A stretch of 64,000 bases of DNA from Hymenobacter norwichensis DSM 15439 (lineage in GTDB: Bacteria > Bacteroidota > Bacteroidia > Cytophagales > Hymenobacteraceae): assembly GCF_000420705.1 (NCBI RefSeq), contig NZ_ATVL01000006.1, forward strand, positions 930,267 to 994,266, written 5' to 3'. Of this stretch, positions 62,399 through 64,000 are shown piece after piece; within the stretch, counting starts at the first letter, position 1; the number at the start of each line of letters is the position of its first letter. Under the pieces are notes generated by a model that was not told the origin of the DNA, made no database searches, and was given only the letters and a program-made list of their open reading frames with translations. A program made the translations under genes and the position numbers.

Positions 62399-63136
62399 AT
62401 GAGTACTATCCGAGTACAAACCACCCAAAACGTTTCACTGGAATATGAGGTAGCCAGCTTAGGCGACCGGATAGTGGCGACCATCATCGATTACTTGGTG
62501 CTATTTGCTTGGCTGGCCGCCTGCGGAATCCTGGTTGCGCTAACAATCGGCTCGGTAGGGCAAGCATCCCCGGCCCTGGTTGTCATTATCATAGTGGCCT
62601 TGGTGCCCTACGTGTTCTACGATTTAGCAAGTGAAATCTTCTTCAACGGCCAGAGCATCGGCAAGAAAGCGCGCCACATCAAAGTGATGCGCCTGGATGG
62701 TACCCAGCCCCAACTCGGCGACTATCTGCTGCGCTGGCTGCTGCGCCTCGTGGATATGAGTCTGCCGGGGGTTGGGCCGCTAGTGGCCGTCATCACGATT
62801 CTGGCCAACGGCCGCGGTCAGCGCCTCGGCGACCTAGCCGCCGGTACCACTGTGGTAAGCACCCGGCCACGGCAGGCCGCCGGCGCGCTGGCGCCCATCA
62901 TCACCCCCGCCGACTATGTAGTAGTGTTCCCACAAGCCGACCAACTTGCCGACCACGATGTGGCCACCATTCGGCAACTGCTGCAAAAGGGCCTACAGCA
63001 CGACAATTTTGCGCTGTTGAATGAAGTGGCCAACAAAGTGAAAGACCTAACCGGTATCTACACCGACCTACCCGACGAAGCTTTCCTGCGCACCATTATC
63101 CGCGACCATGCCCATCTGGCCGCCACGCAAGGCTAA
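62399..63136 (+). CDS. RDD-family membrane protein
   Basis: The ATG at 62399 gives 245 residues. The RDD region starts with LEYEVASLGDRIVATIIDYL, where the typical Arg-Asp is visible (GDRI, with Asp17-Arg18 and the second Asp25). Three membrane helices follow (about 26-46, 50-70, 107-127), with GQSIGKKARHIKVMRLDG near 90 and GRGQRLGDLAAGTTVV near 141. A cytoplasmic helical tail of about 90 residues carries a second soluble domain (LADHDVATIRQLLQKG). RDD proteins are proposed to be transporters or Na+/H+-linked in some bacteria. It is divergent from SpoIIM. Confidence 0.88.
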   Translation: MSTIRVQTTQNVSLEYEVASLGDRIVATIIDYLVLFAWLAACGILVALTIGSVGQASPALVVIIIVALVPYVFYDLASEIFFNGQSIGKKARHIKVMRLDGTQPQLGDYLLRWLLRLVDMSLPGVGPLVAVITILANGRGQRLGDLAAGTTVVSTRPRQAAGALAPIITPADYVVVFPQADQLADHDVATIRQLLQKGLQHDNFALLNEVANKVKDLTGIYTDLPDEAFLRTIIRDHAHLAATQG

Positions 63137-63174
63137 CGCTGGAGAAATTCCAGAACCCACTATGTTATACACAC

Positions 63175-63207
63175 AAAAAGGCCAACCCATTGCGGGTTGG
63201 CCTTTTT
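63175..63207. terminator. Bidirectional terminator between RDD and the T9SS protein
   Basis: AAAAAGGCCAACCC and GGGTTGGCCTTTTT form a perfect stem with the loop ATTGC. A- and T-rich flanks allow it to stop both convergent genes (stops at 63136 and 63232). Confidence 0.92.
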
Positions 63208-63231
63208 GCATGCGGTGAAGTTTGTGGCTCG

Positions 63232-64000
63232 CTATTCGGTGATGACAGCCTGGCGGGTACCAGCAGATTGGCCGTCGAAGCTGAGGCGGAAGAAATACAT
63301 GCCGGCCGTTTGGCCTTTGCGGTTCCACTCGATGGTCTGGGGGCCAGCTGGGCGGAGGCCGGCATCAACCTGGTCAATGGTGCGGCCGAGGGCATCGGTT
63401 ACGGTCAGCTGCACGCGGGAGGCGCGTGGCAAACCGAAGCTCAGCCGGGCTGCGCCAGCTAAAGGGTTGGGGTAGAGCGAGAAGTTGGTAGCTAGTTCAG
63501 CTTGGCGGCTGGAATTGACTACCCCAGCAGCTACCGCTATAGCAATGTTGCGGGCGGCTATACCGTTGCCGATGGCTCCTACCAAGGTAGCAGCACCCGT
63601 GGCTAAGTTCACGGTGTAGAGGGAGGTGTTAGCAGAAGTACCAGCGTTAGCCACCATGTAGGCCGTATTGGTGCCTTGGGCGGGGCTGAAAATATCCAAG
63701 TCCACGTTCGGGGTGGTGGCATTCACCGTAATTCCCGAAGCGCCAACGGCGGTAAGCTGCCCATCCTGAGGCGGGTTGGCAGTGGCCTGCGTGTTGAGTT
63801 GATTCAGGGTTAGGTCGTAGTTGTAAAGCGTGGTAGTCGACGTGGTGCCGGCTCCCATAAAGCTGTTGGTGTACGCTACAGCCCCAATGTTAGGCGTATT
63901 GGTGCCCGCGGTATACGCTACTTGTCCATCGGTAGCGGCCAATGCGCCGGTAATCGGGTTGAGGCGGTAATTGTTGCGGTTGGCACCCACCACCCGAATC
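63232..64000 (-). CDS. DUF4394 protein with type IX secretion sorting domain, 5' part outside the window
   Basis: At least 256 residues are present; the frame continues through the right edge, so the signal peptide and first part are missing. The visible N-terminal stretch (NNYRLNPITGALAATDGQVA, then GAVAYTNSFMG) is DUF4394-type, a beta-propeller-like repeat domain that contains LYNYDLTLNQLN-like strand phrases. The last 85 or so residues are a type A T9SS domain: LYPNPLAGAARLSFGLP, DALGRTID, TIEWNRKGQTAGMYFFRL. Such a tail directs export by the Por/Gld machinery and attachment or release at the cell surface. The protein is therefore secreted in a gliding- or T9SS-capable bacterium. Its role is unknown. 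Confidence 0.85.
   Translation of the reverse strand, partial: IRVVGANRNNYRLNPITGALAATDGQVAYTAGTNTPNIGAVAYTNSFMGAGTTSTTTLYNYDLTLNQLNTQATANPPQDGQLTAVGASGITVNATTPNVDLDIFSPAQGTNTAYMVANAGTSANTSLYTVNLATGAATLVGAIGNGIAARNIAIAVAAGVVNSSRQAELATNFSLYPNPLAGAARLSFGLPRASRVQLTVTDALGRTIDQVDAGLRPAGPQTIEWNRKGQTAGMYFFRLSFDGQSAGTRQAVITE

Noticed and set aside
1..64000. Integrated element or prophage
   Set aside because: I see no integrase, transposase, phage structural gene, tRNA target or att-like direct repeat. Gene content is core metabolism, respiration and envelope functions.

Overview
The window looks like a chromosomal segment of a GC-rich member of the Bacteroidota, most like Hymenobacter or a close relative (Cytophagales). 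The signs are a type IX secretion (T9SS) C-terminal sorting domain on a DUF4394 protein at the right edge, a complete alternative complex III (ActABCDEF) cluster joined to a heme-copper oxidase, a GSCFA-domain protein, and a textbook Bacteroidota promoter (TTG-N19-TAnnTTTG) in front of the act genes. I see no integrase, transposase, phage gene, CRISPR array, rRNA or tRNA. The layout is that of an ordinary core chromosome with several poorly understood conserved modules. The genus is an inference from gene content only.

Left part (1-25 kb), mostly housekeeping. A truncated CHASE3-HAMP sensor lies behind a stand-alone CZB zinc-binding protein. Then come gcvT, a ComB-family phosphatase, a MazG-like pyrophosphohydrolase, dtd, a GT-C-like membrane protein, mltG, a large XRE/DUF2083 regulator, rnd, two hypotheticals, an exported M14 carboxypeptidase, a Lys/Ala-rich exported protein, queA, an exported or membrane-tethered methyltransferase, two tandem small lipoproteins, priA, a GSCFA protein with a very long disordered basic tail, and the rpsF-rpsR-rplI operon.

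Centre (25.3-43.1 kb), an aerobic respiration cluster. actA-F encode the quinol:electron-acceptor oxidoreductase that replaces bc1. coxB and coxA follow and end at a hairpin terminator. Then come heme A synthesis genes ctaA and ctaB, two subunit-III-like proteins, subunit IV, a Sco copper chaperone, a DUF420 (CtaM-like) protein, an 86-residue exported CxxC protein and a DUF983 protein. Together they pass electrons from menaquinol through cytochrome c domains to oxygen. The last four genes are probable oxidase assembly factors. The six-heme ActA, with a monoheme cytochrome c domain fused in front of the pentaheme part, is the notable feature.

Right part (43.2-64 kb). A 1240-residue orphan histidine kinase with many membrane segments is followed by a large probable outer-membrane beta-barrel protein, a GH20 hexosaminidase and a second GT-C-like membrane protein. 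After these comes a seven-gene cluster: DUF58, MoxR, DUF4350, DUF4129, a multi-pass membrane protein and SpoIIM on the minus strand, with RDD divergent. Its genes are recognisable one by one, but its collective job is not established. I regard it as the best candidate for an undescribed system here. The window ends in the T9SS-sorted DUF4394 protein.

A recurring oddity is a set of intergenic inverted repeats built from short words that repeat within each arm. Each locus uses its own word. They sit in gaps between genes, often inside operons. One (50926-51056) is a long near-perfect inverted repeat of the CCCCTCCTC-AGATGAGGAGGGG type.
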